Assembly (NCBI GenBank): GCA_002479405.1
Contig: DLMX01000002.1
Location: 10,071-34,704, forward strand
Direction: 5' to 3'
DNA: 24,634 nucleotides
Source: Methylophilaceae bacterium UBA7525
GTDB lineage: Bacteria > Pseudomonadota > Gammaproteobacteria > Burkholderiales > Methylophilaceae
Shown here in pieces: positions 7,867 to 16,150 of this stretch; within the stretch, counting starts at the first letter, position 1, and each line of letters opens with the position of its first letter. The notes below the pieces were generated by a model. The model searched no databases. It was not told where the DNA came from and saw only the letters and a list, made by a program, of their open reading frames with translations. Both the position numbers and the translations under genes were made by a program.

Positions 7867-8582
7867 CTGAAGCACTCTGGGTCAAAAATCCTTTTCAGCG
7901 CATCGGGTTTCAGTATCTTCACCCAGCGCTGTTTCACTTCTATGATGCCTTCTTCACTGAACTTGGAGAACGTGCGGCTGACGGTCTCCAGCTTCATGCC
8001 GAGATAGCTGCCGATTTCTTCGCGCGTCATGCGCAGTACCAGTTCAGACCTTGAGAAGCCTCTGGCATTCAGCCTCTGAACCAGATTCAGCAGGAATGCC
8101 GCCAGGCGCTCCTCTGCACGCATATTGCCCAACAGCATCATCACGCCCTGGTCGCGGACGATTTCGCGGCTCATGATCTTGTGCACATGGCGCTGAAGCA
8201 CTGGAAATTCACGCGACATTTCTTCGACATCGGCAAATGGCATGACGCAAACCTCTGCATCCTCCAGCGCTACGGCATTGCAGTTATGGTGATCGCTGGT
8301 GATGCCGTCCAGCCCGATAATTTCGCCAGCCATCTGGAAGCCAGTCACCTGTTCGCGTCCATCCGGGCTGGAAACGCAGGTCTTGAAAAAACCGGTGCGG
8401 ATGGCGTAAAGCGAAGTGAAGTAATCTCCGTTGCGATACAGGGTCTCACCTTGGCTGACCTTGCGCCGAGTGGCTACAACATCATCGAGTTTTTGCAATT
8501 CTTCCTGGTTCAGGCCCATGGGCATGCAGAGTTCGCGCAGGTTGCAATTGGAACAGGCGACTTTGTAGGTTTCTAATAGCAT
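7863..8582 (-). CDS. fnr: FNR/Anr-type oxygen-sensing transcription regulator
   Basis: CRP/FNR-family activator that senses oxygen through a [4Fe-4S] cluster. The 239 residues include the N-terminal cysteines C10, C13 and C19 (ACSNCNLRELC) and the internal C101 (HNCNAVAL), the four cluster ligands. A cyclic-nucleotide-binding-like beta domain covers about 25-140, followed by a dimer helix. In the helix-turn-helix (about 184-213), E199, S202 and R203 form the E-x-x-S-R recognition set that reads TTGAT half-sites. Such half-sites occur at four places nearby, which supports it as the local regulator. No clear ribosome site precedes the ATG. It is convergent with ccoH and divergent from hemN. Confidence 0.96.
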   Translation of the reverse strand: MLLETYKVACSNCNLRELCMPMGLNQEELQKLDDVVATRRKVSQGETLYRNGDYFTSLYAIRTGFFKTCVSSPDGREQVTGFQMAGEIIGLDGITSDHHNCNAVALEDAEVCVMPFADVEEMSREFPVLQRHVHKIMSREIVRDQGVMMLLGNMRAEERLAAFLLNLVQRLNARGFSRSELVLRMTREEIGSYLGMKLETVSRTFSKFSEEGIIEVKQRWVKILKPDALKRIFDPECFS

Positions 8583-8614
8583 GGTGGCTGCTTGGCTTGA
8601 GACCCGACTAGCTT

Positions 8615-8629
8615 ACCGTTTTTAACGGT
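8615..8629. repeat. short inverted repeat in the fnr-hemN gap
   Basis: ACCGTT-TTT-AACGGT is a perfect 6-base dyad located 33 bases upstream of the fnr ATG. It could be a regulator operator or an mRNA leader hairpin for fnr. No T-run suggests termination. The role is unknown. Confidence 0.35.
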
Positions 8630-8701
8630 TTGTTGGTAGGCGTTTGAGCGTAAAAGTTACAAATACAGGCAAAATCATACACGACGGTTCCTTGCAGAAA
8701 T

Positions 8702-8715
8702 TTGACCTGCATCAA
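8702..8715 (+). promoter_or_regulatory. FNR/Anr box upstream of hemN
   Basis: TTGAC-CTGC-ATCAA matches TTGAY-N4-RTCAA, the same half-site pair as the ccoN box. It lies in the divergent fnr-hemN gap, only 12 bases before the first possible hemN ATG. If the box works at -41.5, transcription would start near 8750, which bears on the hemN start codon. Confidence 0.8.
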
Positions 8716-8726
8716 TACAGAAAATC

Positions 8727-10181
8727 ATGAAAGCAGGCACAGTCATGAAAAATCACCGGAATACCGACATGATTGCAGATACCATTCATCAGTCACCAGA
8801 AACATTACCTGAGCTGACGCCCGAGATATTAAGAAGATTCGATGTGCCGGGTCCGAGATACACCTCGTACCCGACTGCAGACCGCTTTGTCGAGGCCTTT
8901 GGCGAAGATGATTTCATGCTGGCACTGGAACAACGCAAAGTGGGTGGCCTTGCGCTACCGTTGTCAATCTATGTGCATATCCCATTCTGCGATTCCCTGT
9001 GCTTTTATTGTGCCTGCAACAAGATCGTGACCAAGCATCACGAGCGTGCGGCAGAGTACCTGCGCTATCTCAACCGCGAGCTGGATCTGTACATGGCGAA
9101 GCTGGGTGAGGGTCAAACCATCAGCCAGCTGCATCTGGGTGGCGGGACGCCTACATTTTTCAGTGACGACGAACTGGCAGAGCTGATGGCCATGTTGCGC
9201 CGCAATTTCATTCTGGCGCCCAATGGCGAATATTCAATTGAGATAGACCCGCGTACGGTGACCGAGGCGCGACTAGCTCGCTTGGCAGAAATCGGTTTCA
9301 ATCGCCTCAGCTTTGGTGTGCAGGACTTTGATCATGAGGTACAAAAAGCCGTACATCGGGTGCAACCAGCAGAGCAGGTGTTTGATTTGGTGGCAGCTGC
9401 ACGCAGACTTGGTTTTGAATCCATCAATATTGATCTGATTTACGGTCTGCCGAAGCAGACTGCCGAATCTTTCCGGCGCACACTGGAGCAGGTCGCGAGC
9501 CTCAGACCGGATCGCATAGCGCTCTATGCTTATGCGCATCTGCCGGAACGCTTCAAGCCGCAACGCCGCATACATGAAGCCGATCTGCCAATTGCTGCGG
9601 ATAAGCTCAGCATGCTGTCGAGTGCCATTGCTTCCTTTTTGAGCAATGGTTACGTCTATGTTGGCATGGATCATTTTGCCTTGCCAGGCGATGCCTTGGC
9701 CATTGCCAAAAGGCAGGGCAGATTGCACCGGAACTTCCAGGGCTACAGCACACAACCGGACTGCGACCAGATCAGCCTCGGTGTTTCTGCCATCGGCCGT
9801 GTTGGCGCAACATACAGCCAGAATGTCAAGACGCTCGAGGAGTATTACGACTATCTGGATCAGGGTCGCCTGCCTGTTGTACGCGGATTGCCGCTGACGC
9901 GGGATGACCTTGTGCGGCGTGCCGTTATCATGGCACTTATGTGCCAGGGCCAGGTGTTGTATGAGTCCATCAACCTAGCCTATCTGATCGACTTCAAACA
10001 TTATTTTGCAGATGAGCTCGCCAAGCTGGAACAGCTGGTGAATGACGGTCTGGTCGAAATCGACGATACGGGCATACAAGTCACAGGCACTGGCTGGTTT
10101 TTTGTCAGAGCGGTGGCCATGGTGTTTGACCGCTATCTGCAGGCGGACAGAAACCGCACCCGGTTCTCCAAGATCATCTAA
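8727..10181 (+). CDS. hemN: oxygen-independent coproporphyrinogen III oxidase
   Basis: Radical SAM enzyme that decarboxylates two propionates of coproporphyrinogen III to give protoporphyrinogen IX without oxygen, in the cytoplasm. The 484 residues from the first ATG carry the conserved GPRYTSYPTA at 42-51. The radical-SAM cysteines are C88, C92 and C95, with the extra HemN cysteine C97 (CDSLCFYCAC). GGGTPTF and LSFGVQDF follow, then the C-terminal HemN domain. In-frame ATGs at 8727, 8745 and 8769 all precede the conserved region; the FNR-box geometry favours 8769, and weak GGA and AGG ribosome sites do not settle it. Its product supplies heme for the neighbouring oxidase under low oxygen. 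Confidence 0.94.
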   Translation: MKAGTVMKNHRNTDMIADTIHQSPETLPELTPEILRRFDVPGPRYTSYPTADRFVEAFGEDDFMLALEQRKVGGLALPLSIYVHIPFCDSLCFYCACNKIVTKHHERAAEYLRYLNRELDLYMAKLGEGQTISQLHLGGGTPTFFSDDELAELMAMLRRNFILAPNGEYSIEIDPRTVTEARLARLAEIGFNRLSFGVQDFDHEVQKAVHRVQPAEQVFDLVAAARRLGFESINIDLIYGLPKQTAESFRRTLEQVASLRPDRIALYAYAHLPERFKPQRRIHEADLPIAADKLSMLSSAIASFLSNGYVYVGMDHFALPGDALAIAKRQGRLHRNFQGYSTQPDCDQISLGVSAIGRVGATYSQNVKTLEEYYDYLDQGRLPVVRGLPLTRDDLVRRAVIMALMCQGQVLYESINLAYLIDFKHYFADELAKLEQLVNDGLVEIDDTGIQVTGTGWFFVRAVAMVFDRYLQADRNRTRFSKII

Positions 10182-10203
10182 TTCAGTTTCTATTTCAGAT
10201 TAG

Positions 10204-10240
10204 CGGCATCCCGTCATTCAGCGGGGCGCCGTTTTTATTT
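10204..10240 (+). terminator. rho-independent terminator of hemN
   Basis: A GC-rich hairpin has arms CGGCATCCCG (10204-10213) and CGGGGCGCCG (10222-10231), with one A-C mismatch and one G-T pair and an 8-base loop. It is followed by TTTTTATTT. It lies 22 bases after the hemN stop. Confidence 0.85.
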
Positions 10241-10273
10241 AGCCCTTTTTAACTGGAATCCATTTTCTGTAGG

Positions 10274-10307
10274 CAAAAAAAAGCCTCTACAGATATTTGC
10301 AGAGGCT
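10274..10307 (-). terminator. rho-independent terminator of ompW
   Basis: Read on the minus strand, AGCCTCT (10301-10307) pairs perfectly with AGAGGCT (10282-10288) across a 12-base loop, followed by eight Ts. It lies about 50 bases past the ompW stop and faces the hemN terminator, closing the convergent pair. Confidence 0.85.
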
Positions 10308-10354
10308 AATGTGGAGACTTTTCAAGCAGCTACTCGCGTAGCTTGCAAACTTGA

Positions 10355-11053
10355 TTAGAAGCGTTTGCCTACGCCGATACCGATGACCCATGGGTCGATG
10401 TCGAGGGAGTCAATCTTGGTCCAGGCACCGCCAGTTACTGCACCCTTCATTTTGACATCGGTGTCGATCTGGACATATTTGACGTCGGCATTGATCATCC
10501 AGCCATCTTTAAGATTGATGTCGAAACCGGCTTGGGCAACCAGACCCCAGCTGTCGCTGTCGATCTTGATCTTGTCGCCAGCTGTGGCGCCACTCTTGAA
10601 CTTCAGGTTGCGATCCAGCATGCGGGTGTAATTGAAACCTGCGCCAATGTATGGATCAAAGGTCTGATCCGGACGGAAGTGCCATTGCAAGGTCAGTGTT
10701 GGGGGCAGCAGGTTGACTTCACCCAGATTCTGGTCGCCGATTACGCCAGCACTGTCACCACTGATCTTGACGTCATGCTTGGTGCCGAGTGCAAGAATCA
10801 GCTCTGCGGCAATATTTTTGGTGATGTAATAGGAAATGTCGAGTTCAGGGATAATGTTGTCGTCTACCTTGAGATCGGCACTCGGTGTCATTACCGGAGC
10901 GACGTTTTTGTTGACGGTTTTGCCCAGCTTGCTCGACTCGTTGGGGGATATGTCGACGGCTCTCAAGCGAACTACCCAATCGCCTTCTTCGGCAAAAGCG
11001 AAGTTAGGCAAGAATGCAGATGCCAAAGCAACTGCCAATAGTGTTTTTCTCAT
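10355..11053 (-). CDS. ompW: OmpW family outer membrane protein
   Basis: OmpW proteins are eight-stranded outer-membrane barrels with a hydrophobic channel, linked to small hydrophobic molecules and to the shift to anaerobic growth. The chosen start gives 232 residues with a clean signal peptide, MRKTLLAVALASAFLPNFAFA, cleaved before EEGDW. Alternating barrel strands follow, with the family's WHFRPDQTFDPYIGAGFNYT near the middle, and the protein ends in the outer-membrane C-terminal phenylalanine (GVGKRF). The frame is open ten codons further upstream, but AGGAG lies 9 bases before the ATG at 11053. An FNR box and a good -10 lie upstream, matching the known FNR control of ompW in enterics. 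Confidence 0.93.
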   Translation of the reverse strand: MRKTLLAVALASAFLPNFAFAEEGDWVVRLRAVDISPNESSKLGKTVNKNVAPVMTPSADLKVDDNIIPELDISYYITKNIAAELILALGTKHDVKISGDSAGVIGDQNLGEVNLLPPTLTLQWHFRPDQTFDPYIGAGFNYTRMLDRNLKFKSGATAGDKIKIDSDSWGLVAQAGFDINLKDGWMINADVKYVQIDTDVKMKGAVTGGAWTKIDSLDIDPWVIGIGVGKRF

Positions 11054-11097
11054 TTCCCTGGCTCCTATATAAACAATTAACAATTAAGTCAGAACGG

Positions 11098-11139
11098 ATT
11101 TTAGGGCTGCCGTTTCACGCTGCACTTGATATAGGTCAA
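11098..11139 (-). promoter_or_regulatory. class II FNR-dependent promoter of ompW
   Basis: On the minus strand, the FNR-type box at 11126-11139 (read on the plus strand as TTGAT-ATAG-GTCAA) is followed by TAAAAT at 11098-11103 (5 of 6 to TATAAT). The box centre is 32 bases from the -10 centre. With a start near 11091 the box sits at -41.5, the class II FNR geometry. The leader would be about 38 bases. This is the clearest FNR promoter in the window. Confidence 0.85.
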
Positions 11140-11215
11140 TAAAGCATGGATTAGCCCTTGAGTGTGCAAGAAAGCAACATCAGACTAGCGCCTTTGATTG
11201 CATAAGTAGATATTC

Positions 11216-11440
11216 ATGCAAAGCACAATATTTGGTATGACGGAATCGCAGCTGACCGAATTTGGCATGACTTATGGTGTCGGCGGGCTCATGTTGATGA
11301 TGCTGTTTATCGTCGGGCATCTGGCCTGGGAGTCCAGGGCCGGCAGGTTCGGGACTTTTGTACTGTTTCTCGGGCTGACGCTGGGACTGGTGGGGTTTGT
11401 TGCAAAATTCGTCATCAAGTCTTCGCTGGGTCTGGAATGA
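11216..11440 (+). CDS. DUF2788 family small inner-membrane protein
   Basis: A 74-residue protein with two hydrophobic helices (about 20-38 and 45-66) separated by AWESRAGRFGT. The L-A-W-x-S-[RK]-AGRFGTF-LFLGL pattern resembles the proteobacterial DUF2788 family, whose function is unknown. The first ATG (11216) and the in-frame ATG at 11237 (MTESQLTEFG) are both possible; neither has a clear ribosome site, and many relatives start like the shorter form. It stands alone between the ompW promoter and the convergent efflux operon. A membrane location is supported; no function can be inferred. Confidence 0.75.
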   Translation: MQSTIFGMTESQLTEFGMTYGVGGLMLMMLFIVGHLAWESRAGRFGTFVLFLGLTLGLVGFVAKFVIKSSLGLE

Positions 11441-11475
11441 CTGCAATCCGGCTGGTCAACGCCGAAGCTGAGCAT

Positions 11476-12696
11476 TTACTGATATCGCAAGGCTTCGATC
11501 GGGTTCAGGCGTGCAGCCTTGCGGGCAGGGTAAAAGCCGAAGAAAATCCCCACGGTGGCCGCTACGCTGAAGGCCAGAACCACGGATTGGCTGGAGATGA
11601 CGATCGCAGTCTGTGACAGCATATTGATCAGCAGCGCACCGCCGATGCCGAAAGCCAGGCCGATCAGGCAACCGACCACCGAGATCATGATGGCCTCCAG
11701 CAGGAATTGCAGCAGGATGTCGTATTCGCGTGCGCCGATCGCCATGCGAATGCCGATTTCCCGCGTGCGTTCGGTGACTGATACCAGCATGATGTTCATG
11801 ATACCGATGCCGCCGACCAGTAGCGAAACGGAAGCAATCGCCCCCAATAGCAAGGACATGGTGCGGGTGGTTTCAGCGGCGGAATTTGCCGCTGCAGTCA
11901 GGTTGCGTACAAAGAAGTCGTTATCGGCACCCTCGCGGATATTGTGACGCTGTCGCAGCAGGTTGTTTATGCTGTCCTCCACTAGGCTCATGATCTCTGT
12001 GCTGTCCGCCTGTACCATGATCATGCGTACGCTGCCGGCGAACTGGCTGCCGAACAGCTGTCTTTGAGCCGTCGTCAGCGGCACGATGATGGTGTCGTCC
12101 TGATCACGGCCATCCAGACTTTGCCCCTTGCTCTCCAGTACGCCGATGACAATAAATGGACTTTTGTTGATGCGTATGGTCTTGCCTACCGGTGAAATAT
12201 CACCAAACAGGTTGTCGACCACGGTCCTGCCAACCAATGCTACGCGCGTGCCGGAGCGGATGTCGGAATCGGTAAAGGTGTAACCGTCGGATAATGACCA
12301 TGCGCGCACATCCAGATAGTCCGGCGTGGTGCCAATCACGCTGGTGTTCCAGTTGTTGCTGCTGAAGATGGTTTGTGCACTGCTGTTGACAGTGGGTGCA
12401 ACGGCGCTGACACCGTCGAGTTCGGCAATTGCTTCGGCATCTTTCACGGTCAATGACGGTATGCTGCCTGTTGCGGCACGTGCGCCCCCCATGCCGGGCG
12501 GAGTGGAAAGCACGATGAGCAGGTTGCTGCCCATGGTGTCGATAGAACGTTTGACTGATTCCTGAGCGCCCTGTCCGATTGCCAGCATCAGCACGACCGC
12601 GCCGACGCCGATCACCATGCCCAGCATGGTCAGGAAAGTACGCAGGCGGTTGGCGCCCATTGCGTGCCAGGCCTCTCCCAACATGGCGCCGAACAT
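11476..12696 (-). CDS. macB: MacB-like ABC transporter permease
   Basis: Permease part of a MacAB-TolC-type exporter in the inner membrane. The 406 residues match the MacB/FtsX architecture: N-terminal helix at about 20-42 (MLGMVIGVGAVVLML), a large periplasmic domain (about 45-275), then three C-terminal helices. The conserved MNIMLVSVTERTREIGIRMA coupling segment lies after the second helix. E. coli MacB is a single ATPase-permease polypeptide; here the ATPase is a separate gene just upstream. The start overlaps the ATPase stop as TGATG, indicating translational coupling. The substrate (macrolide, peptide, lipid or siderophore) cannot be told from sequence. Last gene of the efflux operon. 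Confidence 0.9.
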   Translation of the reverse strand: MFGAMLGEAWHAMGANRLRTFLTMLGMVIGVGAVVLMLAIGQGAQESVKRSIDTMGSNLLIVLSTPPGMGGARAATGSIPSLTVKDAEAIAELDGVSAVAPTVNSSAQTIFSSNNWNTSVIGTTPDYLDVRAWSLSDGYTFTDSDIRSGTRVALVGRTVVDNLFGDISPVGKTIRINKSPFIVIGVLESKGQSLDGRDQDDTIIVPLTTAQRQLFGSQFAGSVRMIMVQADSTEIMSLVEDSINNLLRQRHNIREGADNDFFVRNLTAAANSAAETTRTMSLLLGAIASVSLLVGGIGIMNIMLVSVTERTREIGIRMAIGAREYDILLQFLLEAIMISVVGCLIGLAFGIGGALLINMLSQTAIVISSQSVVLAFSVAATVGIFFGFYPARKAARLNPIEALRYQ

Positions 12697-13418
12697 CAGG
12701 CTGCCTCCATGCTGTTTTCTTCAACCGGCTTCTTGTTGGCAGTGTCGCTGACAATGCTGCCATCAAGAAAATGGATCTGTCGTTTGGCGTGCTCGGCGAT
12801 ATCGGTTTCGTGGGTGACCAGAACGATGCTGATGCCCTCCTGATTCAACTCATCGAACAGGGCCATGATCTCCTGACTGGTTTTGCTGTCAAGATTGCCG
12901 GTTGGCTCATCAGCCAGAATCAGTCTCGGTTCGTTCACCAGGGCCCGCGCAATGGCAACCCGTTGCTGCTGGCCGCCGGAAATCTGGTTGGGCAGAGAAC
13001 GCAGGTATTGGCCGAGGCCGACGCGTTCCAGCAACCGCTTTGCCCGTGCATGCCGTGTCGGCTTGTCGACCCCGGCATAGACCAGCGGCAGAGCAACGTT
13101 ATCCAGCAGGCTGGTTCTGGAGAGCAGGTTGAAGCCCTGAAATACAAAGCCGATAGTGCGATTGCGTACTTTGGCCAATGCACTTTTATCCATTGTTGCC
13201 ACATGCTGGCCATTCAGAATGTAATCGCCGCTACTAGGTTGGTCCAGACAGCCGAGAATGTTCATGAAGGTGGATTTGCCGGAGCCGGAGGGACCCATGA
13301 TGGCGATGTAATCGCCGGGATCCATGCGCAGGTTGACCTCTTTCAGTACCGGGAAAGGACCAAGTGCCGTTTCATACTGCTTGTGCAGGTCCTGCACGAG
13401 GATGAGCGGTGCTGTCAT
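12696..13418 (-). CDS. MacB-like ABC transporter ATP-binding protein
   Basis: Cytoplasmic ATPase that powers the adjoining permease. The 240 residues contain Walker A GPSGSGKST (42-50), the Q-loop in VFQGFNLL (about 92-99), signature ISGGQ (146-150), Walker B LILADE (166-171) followed by PTGNLDS, and the H-switch in VTHE near 200. This is the LolD/MacB/SalX subgroup of ABC ATPases. Both ends overlap their neighbours by one base as TGATG (with the macA-like gene upstream and the permease downstream), so the three proteins are probably made in balanced amounts. LolD is an alternative by sequence, but the adjacent MacA- and TolC-like genes favour the efflux assignment. Confidence 0.93.
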   Translation of the reverse strand: MTAPLILVQDLHKQYETALGPFPVLKEVNLRMDPGDYIAIMGPSGSGKSTFMNILGCLDQPSSGDYILNGQHVATMDKSALAKVRNRTIGFVFQGFNLLSRTSLLDNVALPLVYAGVDKPTRHARAKRLLERVGLGQYLRSLPNQISGGQQQRVAIARALVNEPRLILADEPTGNLDSKTSQEIMALFDELNQEGISIVLVTHETDIAEHAKRQIHFLDGSIVSDTANKKPVEENSMEAA

Positions 13419-14581
13419 CAGAACATCCGGAAGCGCATGCTGCTGGTGCTGCCGGTTGATTGCTGAAGCGTGTCGCCGACAATGACCTTGTTGCCCGGCT
13501 GCAAGCTGTCACTGAAGATTTCAGTGACACGGCCATCGGTGATACCGGTGTCGACCTCGATGGCGACAGGTTTGCCGCCCTGTAATACATAAACCTTGCC
13601 ATGCCCCGGTTCCTGTTGACGGCTGTTGCCGTTCGGACCGCGTGCACTGCCAGCGGCAGCATCATCCTCTGCCGGCTTGAATCGCAGCGCGGAATTTGGT
13701 ACCAAAAGGGCGTCATTCCTGCGTTCGATTTCGATATTGACGTATGCGGTCATGCCCGGCAGCAGGATTTCATCCGGATTATCTACCGAGATGACGACAT
13801 CGTAAGTCACTACGTTGGAGGTAACGGTCGGGTTCAAACGCAGTTGTTTAACGATACCCTGGAATTCCTGGTTGGGGAAGGCATCGACATGGAACTTGGC
13901 GACCTGGCCTTCCCTGATGCTGCCGATATCGGCTTCGGCAAAACTGGAATTGATCTGCATCTTGGACAGATCCTGCGCGATGCGGATCAGCTCAGGCGTC
14001 TGGAAACTGGCGGCGACAGTCTGGCCGAGATCGACCACGCGATCGATGACCACGCCGGAGACAGGCGAGCGGATGATGGAATAACCGAGATTGGTCTGAT
14101 CACGCTTCAGTTGCGCGCGGGCGCTCTCCAATTGAGCGCGGGCTGATTTCAACGCCTGCACCGCCTGGTCCAGTTCCTGTTTCGAGACGTATTCCTGTTC
14201 GTAGAGGGAGCGCATGCGTATCTCGTTGGCGGCGGCGAGATCGACCGAGGCCTGGATGTTACGGATATTGCCCATGGTCTGGGCAATCTGCGCAGTCAGA
14301 AGCGAGTCATCCAGCTCCAGCAGGATCTGGCCTTCCTCTACTTTGTCATTGAAATCCACATAGAGCTTGTTGACGCGGCCGGACACCTGGGTGCCGACGC
14401 TGACAATAGTCACCGGATTCAGGGTGCCGTTGGCGGAAACACTTTTTGCAACGTCGCCTCGCATCACCTGTTGCAGACGATAGCGTGCTTCAGGTGTCGG
14501 TGCCTGGCTTTGCAGGTAAAAATAGATGCCTGTCGCTGCAATGGCGAGGATGAGCAGTCGTATAAGCCATTTTCTTATCAT
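13418..14581 (-). CDS. macA: MacA-like periplasmic adaptor (membrane fusion protein)
   Basis: Adaptor that connects the inner-membrane ABC exporter with a TolC-type outer-membrane channel. The 387 residues start with a membrane anchor (about 6-23). A biotinyl-lipoyl-like domain follows (GTLNPVTIVSVGTQVSGRVNKL, in shorter pieces around 55-75), then a helical hairpin of coiled coil (about 95-165). The second lipoyl half (SPVSGVVIDR) and beta-barrel and membrane-proximal domains complete the protein. GGGGAA lies about 8 bases before the ATG. It begins 43 bases after the tolC-like gene and overlaps the ATPase gene by one base. Confidence 0.9.
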   Translation of the reverse strand: MIRKWLIRLLILAIAATGIYFYLQSQAPTPEARYRLQQVMRGDVAKSVSANGTLNPVTIVSVGTQVSGRVNKLYVDFNDKVEEGQILLELDDSLLTAQIAQTMGNIRNIQASVDLAAANEIRMRSLYEQEYVSKQELDQAVQALKSARAQLESARAQLKRDQTNLGYSIIRSPVSGVVIDRVVDLGQTVAASFQTPELIRIAQDLSKMQINSSFAEADIGSIREGQVAKFHVDAFPNQEFQGIVKQLRLNPTVTSNVVTYDVVISVDNPDEILLPGMTAYVNIEIERRNDALLVPNSALRFKPAEDDAAAGSARGPNGNSRQQEPGHGKVYVLQGGKPVAIEVDTGITDGRVTEIFSDSLQPGNKVIVGDTLQQSTGSTSSMRFRMF

Positions 14582-14624
14582 TCGGCAGTTTCCCCGATCT
14601 TCATCATGTTTGCTGTGCTGTTTG

Positions 14625-16088
14625 TCATGGTGCCAGTGCTGAAACCTCAGCAGTTGGCAGTGATTGAATCATGGCATTGTCCAGTGCGCCGATCGCCTGT
14701 GCCAGCGAGGCACGGGCGATGTTCCAGTTGAGGTCGGCCTGGATCTTCTGTTGCCGGGCGCTGGCAAGGGCGCTCTGTGCGTTCAGCGTATCGAGAATGT
14801 TGCCGACGCCGGCCTTGTAGCGTCCCAGAGCGACACGTGATGACTCTTCCGCACTCTCGACCAGAACCATGGCGGCCCGTACGGACTGGTTGGCCGTGCG
14901 CAGCTCCTGATAGGCATTCCAGACATCGAGCGAGATCTGCAGGCGTAAGCGGTCACGCTGTGCGGCGCGAGTTTCAGCCAGTGCTTCTGCGCTACGGATG
15001 CGGTAACTAGGCGCATAGCCTTCGAATAGCGGAATGGAGACATTGAGACCGATGGTGCCGGTATTGCTGGAGGAAATGTCGCTACCGTTCTGAGAACTGT
15101 TGGATACCGACAGTGACACGGTCGGTTTGGCAGCTGCGCGACTGGCGGCGATGCTGGCTTCTGCAGCTCGCAACTGGGCTTCGCTGGCGACCAGATCGGG
15201 TCGCCGCTGGCGTGCCTGTTCGATCAGTGCGCTGATATCCTGCTCCATGGTCTGTTCGATATTGACCATGGCGCGCGGCGCCAGCACGAGTGATTGGCTG
15301 GCATCCAGCCCCATGATATTGGCCAGAGTGCCATAGGCGGTTCTCAGGCTACCTTCGGCGCTGATACGGGTCAGCGTGGCCTGCGCGAGAGATGTCTGTG
15401 CCTGCAATTTGTCAGCCGGGGTGGCAACTCCAGCCTTGTAACGGGCATCCGCTGCCTTGAAGCTCTCTTCACTGGCGCGTTCCGACTCCAGCGTGGATTC
15501 AACCGAGGCGATGCCGGCTTGTACCTGATAATAGGATTGGACCACGGACAACAGCACGTTCTGGATGACGCTGCTCTGGCTCGCGCTGGCAGCCTGCAGT
15601 AGTTGGCGGGCATTTTCCAGGTTGGCATCACGGTTGCCGAAGTCGTAGAGCAGATAGGAAGCGACCAGATTATTGGAGAGGTTGCTGTAAGGGTTGTCGC
15701 GGGTTGGTGATTGAGGGTTGGCGACATTCAAGTTGCCGGATACGGTATTGTTGATCGAAGGCAGGTAGGCTGAACGTGTGACGCCGAGCTGGGCAGCCTG
15801 CTGTCTGGCACTAGCCCAGGCCTCGCGGGTCTGCGGATTGTTGCAAAGTGCGCTGTTGGCTACATCCGACAGCGTCAGGGGATTGCTGAAATCGGGCAGA
15901 ACGCATTCAAAACTTCTCCCTTCATCCAGATAGCCCGGCGGGATCAGCGGTGGTGTCAGTGCCTCGGTAGCGAAGGGGTCGTCGCTGCGGTACCAGATGC
16001 TGTTTCCGGCATGAGCGGCTTTGGCTTGCATCAACAGAATCAAGAATGCAAGGCAAATGAGGCGAATTGAAAGCGCGTTTGCGGACAA
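14625..16088 (-). CDS. TolC family outer membrane efflux channel
   Basis: Outer-membrane channel of the tripartite exporter. The 487 residues have a signal peptide (about 1-27, cleaved after AAHA) and two outer-membrane efflux repeats (about 55-260 and 275-470), each rich in long amphipathic Ala/Gln helices. The conserved GVGNILDTLNAQSALASARQ lies near the end. The only in-frame ATG near the N-terminus (codon 20) would remove the signal peptide, so the TTG at 16088 is the likely start; no clear ribosome site is visible. It is the first gene of the efflux operon, a position in which the channel gene often comes last. Upstream dyads may be operators. Confidence 0.92.
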   Translation of the reverse strand: MSANALSIRLICLAFLILLMQAKAAHAGNSIWYRSDDPFATEALTPPLIPPGYLDEGRSFECVLPDFSNPLTLSDVANSALCNNPQTREAWASARQQAAQLGVTRSAYLPSINNTVSGNLNVANPQSPTRDNPYSNLSNNLVASYLLYDFGNRDANLENARQLLQAASASQSSVIQNVLLSVVQSYYQVQAGIASVESTLESERASEESFKAADARYKAGVATPADKLQAQTSLAQATLTRISAEGSLRTAYGTLANIMGLDASQSLVLAPRAMVNIEQTMEQDISALIEQARQRRPDLVASEAQLRAAEASIAASRAAAKPTVSLSVSNSSQNGSDISSSNTGTIGLNVSIPLFEGYAPSYRIRSAEALAETRAAQRDRLRLQISLDVWNAYQELRTANQSVRAAMVLVESAEESSRVALGRYKAGVGNILDTLNAQSALASARQQKIQADLNWNIARASLAQAIGALDNAMIQSLPTAEVSALAP

Positions 16089-16101
16089 GATCAGGAAGTC
16101 A

Positions 16102-16122
16102 TTTCAGTTTGTTCAAATGAAA
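16102..16122. promoter_or_regulatory. candidate operator dyad upstream of the tolC-like gene
   Basis: The 21-base sequence has arms TTTCA(G)TTTG and CAAATGAAA around a TT centre: nine paired positions with one bulged base. It starts 14 bases upstream of the TTG start codon, a place where a TetR/MarR-type repressor would block an efflux operon. No regulator gene is adjacent, so this rests on symmetry alone. Confidence 0.4.
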
Positions 16123-16150
16123 CATGATACTGTTTATATCAGACGATGGT

